In this document: positions 53,624 through 62,641 of the stretch, one piece after another | Layout: every line of letters starts with the position of its first letter | Position numbering within the stretch: position 1 is the first letter of the stretch | Assembly (NCBI GenBank): GCA_965204565.1 | Contig: CBDBEU010000005.1 | Span: forward strand, 186,001-250,000 | Origin: CBDBEU01 sp965204565 | GTDB taxonomy: Bacteria > Pseudomonadota > Alphaproteobacteria > Rhizobiales > TMED25 | Direction: 5' to 3' | DNA length: 64,000 nt | The notes under the pieces: model-generated | The model's database searches: none | What the model saw: only the letters and a program-made list of their open reading frames with translations | What the model was told of the DNA's origin: nothing | Program-made: the position numbers and the translations under genes

Positions 53624-54664
53624 ATGAATGGGACTATGAAAAAGATATTTGTTTTTTCCTTGTTCGCGGCAGTGGCAGCGGCTGCATCCACTCAAGCCTT
53701 GGCCCGCGATCAGATCCGGATTGTCGGTTCTTCGACGGTGTTTCCCTATACCCAGGCGGTTTCGGAGCAGTATGCCAACATGACCGGCAATTCGGCGCCG
53801 GTTGTTGAGTCGACCGGAACCGGCGGCGGCATGAAGATTTTCTGCGGCGGTGTCGGGCCGGATCATGCCGACATCACCGGCGCTTCGCGGGCGATGAAGG
53901 CCTCTGAATATGAAGCCTGTCAGACCAATGGCGTCGACAAGGTCACCGAAGTGCTGATCGGCTTTGACGGGCTGAGCTTTGCCCATGCGCGCAGCGGCCC
54001 GGCGATTTCGCTGACCAAGGAGCAGCTTTTCCAGGCACTGGCCTCGGAAGTCGAGGTCGGCGGCGCGATTGTCGCCAACCCATACACAAAGTGGAGCGAT
54101 ATCGATGCATCGCTTCCCGATGCTGAGATCACGGTGTTTGGTCCGCCGCCGACTTCGGGCACGCGCGATGCGTTTGTCGAACGGGTGATGGAAGAGGGCT
54201 GTGAGGTATTCGCCGTGATCGACGGGCTCGACAAGGACCGCAAGGGCGAGGTCTGCCAGCGCATGCGCCAGGACGGCCCGTTCATCGAAGCCGGCGAGAA
54301 CGACAATCTGATCGTGCAGCGTCTTGAAGCCGATCCCAATGCCTATGGCATTTTCGGCTACTCGTTCCTGTATGAGAACCTCGACAAGCTGAAGGGCGTT
54401 GCGGTTGATGGCGTCGAACCCGATCAGGACACCATCGCCGATGGTTCCTATCCGGTGTCGCGGCCGCTGTTCTTCTACATCAAATGCGCCCATATCGGCG
54501 TCATTCCGGGGCTCGATGAGTTCATCGGCGAGTATGTCTCCGAGGATTCCTTTGGTGATGGCGGCTATCTGTCCGAGCGCGGCCTCATTCCTCTTTCAGG
54601 CGACAAGCGCGAGAGCACACGCAAGGCGGCAACCGGCTGCCAGGCGATGAGCCAACCGTCTTGA
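53624..54664 (+). CDS. pstS: Phosphate ABC transporter substrate-binding protein
   Basis: Periplasmic phosphate receptor, 346 residues with a signal peptide ending near TQALA. The mature start DQIRIVGSSTVFPYTQAVSE contains the phosphate-binding SST loop; ESTGTGGGMKIFCGG and PPTSGTRDAFVERV supply further ligand residues (the SGT-R-D region). The ATG at 53624 is supported by CAGGAGGG 8 nt upstream. First gene of the Pho-box-controlled operon. Confidence 0.95.
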   Translation: MNGTMKKIFVFSLFAAVAAAASTQALARDQIRIVGSSTVFPYTQAVSEQYANMTGNSAPVVESTGTGGGMKIFCGGVGPDHADITGASRAMKASEYEACQTNGVDKVTEVLIGFDGLSFAHARSGPAISLTKEQLFQALASEVEVGGAIVANPYTKWSDIDASLPDAEITVFGPPPTSGTRDAFVERVMEEGCEVFAVIDGLDKDRKGEVCQRMRQDGPFIEAGENDNLIVQRLEADPNAYGIFGYSFLYENLDKLKGVAVDGVEPDQDTIADGSYPVSRPLFFYIKCAHIGVIPGLDEFIGEYVSEDSFGDGGYLSERGLIPLSGDKRESTRKAATGCQAMSQPS

Positions 54665-54772
54665 GCTGCTTTGTGAGAGTCATGGCGTTATTGCGTTGGC
54701 AGCCATTGCATTGATTTGCGTAGCGGCCGTTATTCACGGACTTAAACACCTTAACCCTCGGCGGGCCGTACA

Positions 54773-56149
54773 TTGGCTGGATATGCGTTCCTAGCAATCA
54801 TCGCGATGTCGCTGCTGGCCTTCCATGTCGGCCGGTCGGCAGGGCGCAAATATGCTGGCGGCCCGGTCAAGCCGCATTCCCTGCCAGCCCATCACGGGCT
54901 GTTTGTCGCGGTCTGGGTCGGCATCCCCTCCTTCATTCTGGTGCTGTTGTGGCTGTTCTTGCAGGGCGCGGTGATCGACCGGCTGCTGGTGTCCTCGCTG
55001 CCCGCGGCGCTGATTGACGGCACCGATGCATCGCGCATCACGCTGATCGTGTCTGAGATCAAGAACGTAGCTGCCGGACGCGTATTTTCCGAACCGAGCA
55101 CGGAAGTGCTGCAAGCGGCCGAGCGCTATCAGAACTGGTCGGCGATCGCGCGCTTTGCGATGCTGGTCATGGTGATGGGACTGATGATCGTCACCCTTGC
55201 AGTGACCCGCGCCAGACTCACGGCCGTCTTTCGCGCGCGCAATCGCTTCGAGAGGGTGATCACCTGGCTGATGGTGTTCTGCTCGGTGGTCGCGGTACTC
55301 ACCACATTGGGCATCATTGCCTCGCTGGTATTCGAGGCTTGGCGGTTCTTCGAAATGGTGCCGATCACCGAGTTCCTGTTCGGCCTCAACTGGGAGCCGC
55401 AGATTGCGTTAAGGCCCGATCAGGTGGCGGGGCAGGGCGCATTCGGCGCCTTTCCGGTGTTTGCCGGCACGGTACTGATCGCGTTCATTGCGATGGTTTG
55501 CGCCACGCCGATTGGCATCTTCACCGCAATCTATCTGGTAGAATATTCCAATGACCGGTTTCGCAACATCGTCAAGCCGGTGCTGGAGATCCTGGCCGGC
55601 ATCCCGACGGTGGTTTACGGCTTCTTTGCTGTGCTGACGGTGGCGCCGGCGGTGCGTGAATTCGGCCTGACCATGGGCCTTGCCACATCGCCCAACAGTG
55701 CCTTCGCCGCTGGTGCGGTGATGGGCATCATGATCATTCCATTCATCTCATCACTTTCCGACGATGCGTTGAATGCGGTGCCTCAGGCGATGCGCGATGG
55801 CTCCCTGGCACTGGGCGCGACCAGGGGCGAGACCATGGTCAAGGTGATGCTGCCGTCCGCACTTCCGGGTATTGTCGGCGGCATTTTGTTGGCGGTGAGC
55901 CGCGCTATTGGCGAGACCATGATCGTGGTGATGGCCGCCGGACTGATTGCCACACTGACCATCAATCCGCTGGACGGCGTGACCACGGTGACGGTGCAGA
56001 TCGTGACGCTACTGATCGGCGATACCGAATTCGACAGCCCCAAGACGCTGGCTGCTTTTGCGCTTGGTCTGGTGCTGTTCCTGGTAACGCTGATCTTGAA
56101 CGTGATCGCGCTTCGCACGGTGCACAAATACCGTGAACAGTATGAGTAG
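54773..56149 (+). CDS. pstC: Phosphate ABC transporter permease PstC
   Basis: Inner-membrane permease of the high-affinity phosphate importer, 458 residues, longer than E. coli PstC because of an N-terminal extension with extra helices, as in other alphaproteobacteria. The transport core includes FLFGLNWEPQIAL, ATPIGIFTAIYLVEYS, ILAGIPTVVYGFFA and the EAA-like loop ALGATRGETMVKVMLPSALPG that contacts PstB. Translation appears to start at the TTG at 54773 (or ATG 54806). pstA follows 13 bp later. Confidence 0.93.
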   Translation: MAGYAFLAIIAMSLLAFHVGRSAGRKYAGGPVKPHSLPAHHGLFVAVWVGIPSFILVLLWLFLQGAVIDRLLVSSLPAALIDGTDASRITLIVSEIKNVAAGRVFSEPSTEVLQAAERYQNWSAIARFAMLVMVMGLMIVTLAVTRARLTAVFRARNRFERVITWLMVFCSVVAVLTTLGIIASLVFEAWRFFEMVPITEFLFGLNWEPQIALRPDQVAGQGAFGAFPVFAGTVLIAFIAMVCATPIGIFTAIYLVEYSNDRFRNIVKPVLEILAGIPTVVYGFFAVLTVAPAVREFGLTMGLATSPNSAFAAGAVMGIMIIPFISSLSDDALNAVPQAMRDGSLALGATRGETMVKVMLPSALPGIVGGILLAVSRAIGETMIVVMAAGLIATLTINPLDGVTTVTVQIVTLLIGDTEFDSPKTLAAFALGLVLFLVTLILNVIALRTVHKYREQYE

Positions 56150-56162
56150 GGGGTAAGCAGTG

Positions 56163-57449
56163 ATGACTGAGATCATGCCGACATCCCGGATCGACTGGTC
56201 AACGCCGGGGGCGGCCACGCGCCGCAAACGCCGCCATTTGGCCGACAAGCGCTTGCAGTTTTACGGACTTGCCGCGATCTCGACCGCGATCGGTCTGCTT
56301 GCAGTTCTGATGACCTCGCTGGTCATCACCGGCTACTCGGCCTTCGTGCAAACCGAAGTGAATCTCAATTTCTTGATTTCCGCCGAGCATGTCAATGCCG
56401 ATGAACCCACACGCGGCAATTACCGGGCGATCATTTCAGAGGCGTTTCAGGTTGAGTTTCCCGACGTTCAATCGAAACGCGAGCTGCGCGCGCTGACAAA
56501 GATCGCGACCAATAATGCCCAGTTCATGCTGCGTGATGCGGTGCTCGCTGATCCAGGTGTCATTGGCGGCACGCTCACCTTGTCGGTGCCGGTGTCCGAT
56601 CCGTTCGATCAGCTCAATAAGGGCACTATCGATGCCAATTTGCCGGAAGACCAGCGGCGCATCTCCGATCAGGAAATCGTCTGGTTCCAAACCCTTGCCG
56701 AACGAGGCCGGATATCAAAGCCGTTCAATTGGGGGCTGTTGTTCAATGCCGACAGCCGGTTTCCAGAACTTGCCGGGCTGTCGGGCGCGATTGTCGGCTC
56801 GTTCTATGCGCTCCTGGTGTGTTTTCTGATCAGCTTCCCGGTCGGCATTGCGGCGGCGGTCTATTTTGAGGAATTCGCGCCTAAAAGCCGCGCCAGCGAT
56901 ATTCTTGAGGTCAATATCAACAATCTGGCGGCGGTGCCCTCGATTGTGTTCGGCCTGTTGGGCCTTGCGGTGTTTCTCAATTTCTTCGGCCTGCCGCGCT
57001 CCGCGCCCCTGGTAGGCGGCATGGTGCTGTCGCTGATGACGCTGCCGACGATCATCATCGTCACCAGGGCGTCACTGAAGGCGGTGCCGCTGTCGATCCG
57101 AGAGGCGGCGCTTGGCATGGGCGCTTCCAGACACCAGATGATCCTGCATCATGTGCTGCCGCTGGCGCTTCCGGGAATTCTGACCGGCACCATCATCGGG
57201 CTTGCGCAGGCGCTCGGAGAATCAGCGCCGCTGTTGCTGATAGGTATGAATGCATTCGTAACCAGTCCTCCGGGGGGGCTACTCGACGCTTCAACGGCGC
57301 TGCCGACACAGATCTTCATCTGGGCCGACAGCCCCGAGCGTGGCTTCGTCTCACGCACCTCGGCTGGTATCCTCGTCCTGCTCGGATTTTTGGTGCTGAT
57401 GAATTTGATTGCGATCATTTTGCGCCGCCGGTTTGAGCGAAAATGGTGA
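56163..57449 (+). CDS. pstA: Phosphate ABC transporter permease PstA
   Basis: Second permease of the importer, 428 residues. An N-terminal hydrophobic segment (LAAISTAIGLLAVLMTSLVITGY) and a large periplasmic insert precede the permease core: SFPVGIAAAVYFEEFAP, VNINNLAAVPSIVFGLLGLAVFL and ALGMGASRHQMILHHVLPLALPG (PstB-contact loop), then LAQALGESAPLLLIG. A GTG one codon earlier is possible. It lies between pstC and pstB, 20 bp before the pstB ATG. Confidence 0.94.
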   Translation: MTEIMPTSRIDWSTPGAATRRKRRHLADKRLQFYGLAAISTAIGLLAVLMTSLVITGYSAFVQTEVNLNFLISAEHVNADEPTRGNYRAIISEAFQVEFPDVQSKRELRALTKIATNNAQFMLRDAVLADPGVIGGTLTLSVPVSDPFDQLNKGTIDANLPEDQRRISDQEIVWFQTLAERGRISKPFNWGLLFNADSRFPELAGLSGAIVGSFYALLVCFLISFPVGIAAAVYFEEFAPKSRASDILEVNINNLAAVPSIVFGLLGLAVFLNFFGLPRSAPLVGGMVLSLMTLPTIIIVTRASLKAVPLSIREAALGMGASRHQMILHHVLPLALPGILTGTIIGLAQALGESAPLLLIGMNAFVTSPPGGLLDASTALPTQIFIWADSPERGFVSRTSAGILVLLGFLVLMNLIAIILRRRFERKW

Positions 57450-57468
57450 TGCGTTGGGAGTCGCTAAT

Positions 57469-58326
57469 ATGAAGGACAATTCGGCTGCCGGCAGCGCCGC
57501 CGTACCGCTCGTCCAGGCCGGGTCACACGATCAGGCCCCGGATCAGGCGAGAGATCAGCCCGGTAGACACACAGCGATGATCAAGGTCAGGGACGCGTGT
57601 GTTTTCTACGGTGAAAAACAGGCGCTGTTCGATATCGCGATCGATATCGACGCCTGCGCGGTGACATCGTTTATCGGTCCGTCGGGATGCGGTAAATCGA
57701 CCATATTGCGTTGCTTCAACCGCATGAACGATACGATTGAAGGCACGCGCGTGAGCGGCAGTTTCCTGCTTGGCGGCCGCGATATATACGACCCCTCGCT
57801 CGATGTGGTCGAGTTGCGTGCCCGAGTGGGCATGGTGTTTCAAAAACCCAATCCATTTCCCAAATCGATCTTCGAGAATGTTGCCTATGGGCCGCGTATC
57901 CACGGGCTGGCCAGGAACAAGGCAGAGCTTGAGTTGATCGTGATCAACAGCCTTTCCAGGGCCGGCCTTTTGAACGAGGTCAAGGACCGGCTGAACGAGC
58001 CCGGAACCGGGCTTTCCGGGGGGCAGCAACAGCGCTTGTGCATAGCGCGCGCCATCGCCGTCAGCCCGGAAGTGATCCTCATGGATGAGCCCTGCTCGGC
58101 ACTCGATCCGATCGCAACCGCACGCATCGAAGAGTTGATCGACGAGTTGAGGACAAACTTCACGATCATCATCATCACCCACTCAATGCAGCAGGCCGCC
58201 AGGGTCTCCCAGCGCACCGCGTTCTTCCATCTGGGCGTGTTGGTCGAGGAAGGGGAGACCAAGCATATCTTCACCAACCCGGATGACGAACGCACCCAGG
58301 ATTACATCACCGGCCGGTTTGGCTAG
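57469..58326 (+). CDS. pstB: Phosphate ABC transporter ATP-binding protein
   Basis: ATPase driving phosphate import, 285 residues. After a polar N-terminal tail of about 35 residues, it shows Walker A GPSGCGKST, the Q-loop FQKPNPFPKSIFENVAYG, signature LSGGQQQRLCIARAIA, Walker B VILMDEPCSALDP and the H-loop THSMQQAARVSQRTAFF typical of PstB. The ATG at 57469 has GGGAG 8 nt upstream. phoU follows 10 bp after the stop. Confidence 0.97.
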   Translation: MKDNSAAGSAAVPLVQAGSHDQAPDQARDQPGRHTAMIKVRDACVFYGEKQALFDIAIDIDACAVTSFIGPSGCGKSTILRCFNRMNDTIEGTRVSGSFLLGGRDIYDPSLDVVELRARVGMVFQKPNPFPKSIFENVAYGPRIHGLARNKAELELIVINSLSRAGLLNEVKDRLNEPGTGLSGGQQQRLCIARAIAVSPEVILMDEPCSALDPIATARIEELIDELRTNFTIIIITHSMQQAARVSQRTAFFHLGVLVEEGETKHIFTNPDDERTQDYITGRFG

Positions 58327-58336
58327 GAGACGGAAA

Positions 58337-59059
58337 ATGGACAAGCAGCATATCGTCACGGCATTCGACGAAGATCTCAACCGCATCGAAGCCCTTGTTA
58401 TCGAGATGGGTGGATTGGTCGAAAAACAGATTGCCGATGCCGCCACTGCCTTGAACCGACGCGACGTTACACTGGCTGAAGCGGTCATCGCCAACGACAA
58501 TCGTATCGATGTACTGGAGGCCGAGATTGATTTGGCAGTGGTCGGCATTCTGGCGCAGCGCCAGCCCATGGCCCAGGATTTGCGCGCTGTCGTTGTGGCA
58601 CCGAAAATTGCGCTGAACATGGAGCGTATCGGCGATTACGCGAAGAATATTGCCAAGCGCAGCAGCGTTCTGGCCAAAGCACAGCCGATCGGTTCGTCCG
58701 CTGCGACCATCAAACGCATGGGTGCCATGGTGCAAAGCATGGTCAAGGATGTGCTGGATGCCTATGTGAACCGCAATGTCGATATGGCAGAAGATGTGCG
58801 ATTGCGTGATGCCGAAGTCGACCAGTTGCACAACACGCTGTTCCGCGAATTGCTCACCTACATGATGGAAGACCCGCGCGCCATTACGCTCTGCATGCAC
58901 CTTCTGTTCATTGCCAAGAATGTTGAACGGATGGGAGACCACACGACGAGTGTGGCCGAACAGGTGCACTATATGATCAGCGGCGAGATCTTCGATGAAG
59001 AGCGCCCGAAGAGCGATACCACCAGCACCACCTATATCGGACCCGATGCCGCCGAATAG
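58337..59059 (+). CDS. phoU: Phosphate transport system regulator PhoU
   Basis: A 240-residue all-helical protein with two PhoU three-helix bundles. It relays the state of the Pst transporter to PhoR and represses the Pho regulon when phosphate is plentiful. Metal-binding E/D-x3-D motifs are seen as ERIGDYAKNIAKR in the first half and ERMGDHTTSVAEQV in the second. AGGAG lies upstream of the ATG at 58337. Confidence 0.96.
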   Translation: MDKQHIVTAFDEDLNRIEALVIEMGGLVEKQIADAATALNRRDVTLAEAVIANDNRIDVLEAEIDLAVVGILAQRQPMAQDLRAVVVAPKIALNMERIGDYAKNIAKRSSVLAKAQPIGSSAATIKRMGAMVQSMVKDVLDAYVNRNVDMAEDVRLRDAEVDQLHNTLFRELLTYMMEDPRAITLCMHLLFIAKNVERMGDHTTSVAEQVHYMISGEIFDEERPKSDTTSTTYIGPDAAE

Positions 59060-59087
59060 TCAATCAGCCGCGGATACAGGATAACCA

Positions 59088-59789
59088 ATGTCCATTGTCC
59101 CCGAACCTCTCGTCCTGATTGTCGAAGACGAGCCAGCGCAGATGGAAGTGCTGGCCTACAATCTCAGCTCAGTTGGCTTTCGCCTCGCTCAAGCCGGCGA
59201 CGGTGAAGAGGCGCTGTTGATGATAGACGAAACGCGACCAGATCTGATAGTGCTCGATTGGATGCTGCCCAATGTTTCAGGCATCGAGATCTGCCGCCGC
59301 CTTAGAACGCGCAAAGACACAAGACGCATCCCGATCATCATGTTGACCGCCCGTGGCGAGGATTTTGACCGCGTGCGCGGCCTTGAGACCGGCACCGACG
59401 ACTATATTGTCAAACCCTATTCGGTAAATGAACTGATCGCCCGGGTGCGGGCAATCCTGCGGCGTTCACTGCCTGCCAGTGTTGGTGAGACCCTTGAGTT
59501 CGGCAATATTGAGCTCAATCCGGAGCAACACAAGGTGATGCGGGACGGTAGGGAGGTGAAACTCGGGCCAACGGAGTACCGGCTGCTCGCCACTTTCATG
59601 GAAAGGCCGAAACGGGTCTGGAGCCGTGAGCAGCTGCTGGACCGGGTCTGGGGGCAGGACATCCATGTCGATCTGAGAACGGTCGATGCCCATGTCGGCC
59701 GATTGCGCCGGGCATTGAACCAGTATGATGGCTGTGATCCGATCCGAACCGTCCGCGGCGCGGGTTATTCATTGGATCATGACCACTAG
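59088..59789 (+). CDS. phoB: Phosphate-regulon response regulator PhoB
   Basis: A 233-residue OmpR/PhoB-type regulator. The receiver domain has EDEPAQME, the phosphoacceptor Asp57 in IVLDWMLPN, and VKPYS. The C-terminal winged helix includes LGPTEYRLLATFMERPKRVWSREQLLDRVWG and the recognition part VDAHVGRLRRALN, ending RTVRGAGYSLD. As the last gene of the pst operon, it provides positive feedback through the Pho box upstream of pstS. IS1380 debris begins just beyond it. Confidence 0.97.
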   Translation: MSIVPEPLVLIVEDEPAQMEVLAYNLSSVGFRLAQAGDGEEALLMIDETRPDLIVLDWMLPNVSGIEICRRLRTRKDTRRIPIIMLTARGEDFDRVRGLETGTDDYIVKPYSVNELIARVRAILRRSLPASVGETLEFGNIELNPEQHKVMRDGREVKLGPTEYRLLATFMERPKRVWSREQLLDRVWGQDIHVDLRTVDAHVGRLRRALNQYDGCDPIRTVRGAGYSLDHDH

Positions 59790-59818
59790 ATTAAAAGGCA
59801 GAAACCGGGATCACCCAA

Positions 59819-59971
59819 ATGACTCGGTCTCATCATATCAACCGACATTCCCCAATTAGAACGCCGTTTCGACCATGCTGCCGCTGTTTTGCGTACGGAT
59901 CAAGCCTCCTGGGCGGGCTGTGTCATGGTTCGGGCATCCGGTTCGTGAACCGGGCGCTATTTATGGCTATT
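59819..59971 (+). pseudogene. Possible N-terminal piece of a GFA-family gene
   Basis: An open frame starting MTRSHHINRHS whose end (LGGLCHGSGIRFVNRALFMAI) resembles the first strands of GFA-family proteins, including a G-G-x-C zinc-ligand pattern. Similarity stops at about 59971, where IS1380 sequence begins. The matching C-terminal end of a GFA protein lies on the other side of the elements at 61737-61869. The N-terminal match is short, so this is tentative. Confidence 0.4.
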
Positions 59972-59974
59972 GCA

Positions 59975-61402
59975 ACGGGCTTGAACCGGAAGTCGGTCTG
60001 ACCGGTACCGGGGGCGCACGGAGCCGTTGGATGGCCGCAAGGATGCGGGTGAACAGAGCGCCGCCGACAGCCGCCTCGGCCGGTTGGAACGTGATGGCTC
60101 GGGCGTGGCGGACGACCCGCGCTCCGATCCTGATGAGGCAGGTCCGCAGGCCGGTCGGCGACCGGTCGGCCGTCTCCTCCGGCAGGTCGATGCCCTGCAG
60201 GAAGACACCGGGATTGCAGGCCGATGCATGAAGCTGAAGCCGCACCTCGTTCCGCGCCATGCCCCTGCAGGAAAGACGCGTCCGATTGTGATCGCCTTCC
60301 TTCCTTCCTCGACATGCTGTTCGGCGGTGCCGCGTTGGTTGTAGAACCGAATGATCCGGTCCGGCTCCATCGGCGGGTTGGTGGCCACAAAGCCGATCTT
60401 CGGGAACAAGTCACCCGGATGCCGTTCGACCCTGGCGACGACCCGCTAGGTTTGTCCCATGACGGTTTGCCCCGTGACGCGGCCTGATACGCGAAGTCGC
60501 CGCAGATGCGCCGCACATGGGTCGGCGGGCGACCCGCGGGGCGCTTGAGCACAGGTGCAATCCTGCTTTCCGGAACAGCGGTCTTCCCGGGCCGGATGGC
60601 GCAGGAACAGCCTTCCGCCCCCGGCGTCTTGTAGAGCTCCGGGACAGCAAAAGCGGCATCGGCCCGGAAGAACCGCATCAGCTCACGATCCGCATATCGC
60701 GCCAATACCGGCTTGAGCACATTTTCCCGGCCATCGGCGCTGTGAACATTGCCGGGGCGCAATGAACGGCGTTCGAGGCGGCCAAACCGGTTAAGGACGA
60801 ACAAGGGGTGACGGCACATGCAGCCGAAATGCCCGTTCCAGGCGGTGCCTTCCTGAGCGCCATGGGTCGCGCGTCATGGGGCTGCGCGTCATGGGGCGGG
60901 CCGACCGAACCGTCCATGTCCTGTGTGGTCCGTTCGGGCGCCATCGCGGCGTGAGCCCGATCAATCCCCCGATCGCTCCATTGACCGGATACGTCCACCG
61001 GCGCACCGCGATTGTCGCGGCCGCCGACACCCCGGTCTCGAACCGCCCCATCCGGCTGGCAGACGCAGCCTCGGCATCAACACCACGCCCTCCGACCACC
61101 TGCCGCATCACCGGATCGAGCGCCGGACGGTCCGCGTCGTTCACATCATCATATCCGGTCGATCGCCCGAAGACCGACTGCCGCAAAGGCCCGACTGGCG
61201 CAAAAGCCCGACCACGGAATGCAGGCGGTTGTGGACGGTTCGCGGATCTCCGAGAGGACCGCCGGCAATATCTTGCAATCCCGGGGTATCGTCCAACTCC
61301 CGGAACGGCAACGGGCCACCGTCGGAACCGATCTTCGAGCCATGGAATTCCAGCCCCCCCGACTGTCGAAACCGAGCCTGATATCACCGGTTTCGCCTGC
61401 AC
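59975..61402 (-). mobile_element. IS1380-family relic, copy 2
   Basis: Transposase of the IS1380 family, minus strand, broken into several frames: RQSVFGRSTGYDDVNDADRP and QVVGGRGVDAEAASASRMGRFE near the start; PLFVLNRFGRLERRSLRPGN, VHSADGRENVLKPVLARYADRELMRFF in the middle; KIGFVATNPPMEPDRIIRFYNQRGTAEQHVEEG and RHARAITFQPAEAAVG towards the end. It belongs to a different subtype from copy 1, judging by its N-terminal half. It lies head-to-head with the copy 3 fragment. Confidence 0.85.
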
Positions 61403-61524
61403 CCTGCGGTTGATCCGTGATCCGCCCCCTACAGCCCGTACAACATGCTGAAATATAACATGTTACCGGCTGTCAGAGTCGCGAAAACGTCACGGTACTT
61501 GGGGAACGTGGGATCAGTTGATGT

Positions 61525-61735
61525 GCCTCTTCGGTTCGATTTCGACCGCCGCCTGAAGCTCGAGTTCCACGGTTCCGGAATCACCACCGATGCCGGATGG
61601 CCGGCCTGCCGCGAGCTTGATGATGCGCTCGGCTTGACGGACATGGCCGACCATGAGCTTGTCGATCCGCGCACCGGCAAGAACGGTCGGCACGCGATGA
61701 CGGGATTGTTTCGCCAATCCGTCTTCGGCCGCATC
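61525..61735 (+). mobile_element. IS1380-family N-terminal fragment, copy 3
   Basis: Encodes LRFDFDRRLKLEFHGSGITT, LDDALGLTDMADHELVDPR and GKNGRHAMTGLFRQSVFGR, then breaks off. At DNA level it is nearly identical, by eye, to the first part of copy 1 read in the opposite direction (46138-46348), so it comes from the same IS type. Only the 5' end remains; it is followed directly by the tail of a GFA-family gene. Confidence 0.85.
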
Positions 61736-61736
61736 T

Positions 61737-61869
61737 GGTGGGCGTCAGGATCGGCGCTATCGACGATGCAAGCTTCGTCAAGCCTTGGGCCCATGTCTGG
61801 GTCAGCCGCGCCCTGCCATCGACCAACCTCAACGACGATCTTGAAAAATTCGAAGAACAGACGCCCTGA
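61737..61869 (+). pseudogene. C-terminal fragment of a GFA-family (glutathione-dependent formaldehyde-activating-like) protein
   Basis: The frame reads VGVRIGAIDDASFVKPWAHVWVSRALP and ends NDDLEKFEEQTP before a TGA at 61867-61869. This is the typical last strand and helix of GFA proteins (a GxLD, then AHIW-like, then DDLPxFE pattern). The gene's front is cut by IS1380 sequence; a possible N-terminal piece survives at 59819-59971. About 60 middle residues are missing. Confidence 0.65.
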
Positions 61870-61996
61870 TGCCAGCATGGGATTTGATCATCTTCACTGT
61901 GGGGCCGGCCAACAGGTCTACCAATCGGTCTGATTGCGCCCATTGGCGGCGCGCATGCATTTCGGCACATTGCCGCCGTCCGTCTTGGAGTCAGAA

Positions 61997-62641
61997 ATGA
62001 GCCAATCCAGCGAGCGCAAGGGCCCGCTAGACTGGAATGCCCGCTATGCCGCCTCACCGGGAAGTCTTTATGGTGACGCGCCCAACCAATATCTGAAAAT
62101 GATCTGCGCGCGCTCCGACTTCGCCGCGCACAAAGCGCTGATGCTCGCCGATGGCGACGGGCGCAACGGCACTCGGCTGGCGCGCCCGGGCCTGACGGTC
62201 ACGGCGGTTGATATCTCCAAGCTGGCAACTGAGCGCGCACTGGCGCGTGACCGCGCAGCCGGCATCACTAGCACCCGCATTGCCGCCGATCTGGCCGGGT
62301 GGTCGCCGCCGCCAACAGAGCGATACGATGCCGTCTTCACATTCTCGCTCCACTGTGAGATTGAGATTCGCGCGCACGCATTTTCCGCTGCCATCGGGGC
62401 GCTGGCACCGGGCGGCTGGTTTGTGGTCGAGGCTTTTGCCAATACCGCAGACCGCCCCTTCACCATTGGCCTTGCCAATCAGTCATTGAGATACGATCTG
62501 ATGGAACTGGAATCAGTGGCGGCGGAGCTTGATGTGGTCGAGGCATTTACCGGAAAGACTTTGCTGCACGAGGGCGCCCGCCATTCCGGTGTCGACGACG
62601 TCGTGCGTTTCGCCGCCCGTCAAGGCAATTCATTGCCATGA
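61997..62641 (+). CDS. Class I SAM-dependent methyltransferase
   Basis: A 214-residue methyltransferase starting MSQSSERKGPLDWNARYA, with GGAG 10 nt upstream. Motif I is LMLADGDGRNGTRLARPG, followed by VTAVDISKLATERA (the acidic residue binding the ribose of SAM) and post-motif VFTFSLHCEIEIR, then GALAPGGWFVVEAF. It resembles TehB/thiopurine-type small-molecule methyltransferases; the substrate is unknown. Its stop overlaps the ABC ATPase start by 4 bp, so it is co-translated with an exporter, perhaps acting on the same or a related compound. Confidence 0.85.
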   Translation: MSQSSERKGPLDWNARYAASPGSLYGDAPNQYLKMICARSDFAAHKALMLADGDGRNGTRLARPGLTVTAVDISKLATERALARDRAAGITSTRIAADLAGWSPPPTERYDAVFTFSLHCEIEIRAHAFSAAIGALAPGGWFVVEAFANTADRPFTIGLANQSLRYDLMELESVAAELDVVEAFTGKTLLHEGARHSGVDDVVRFAARQGNSLP

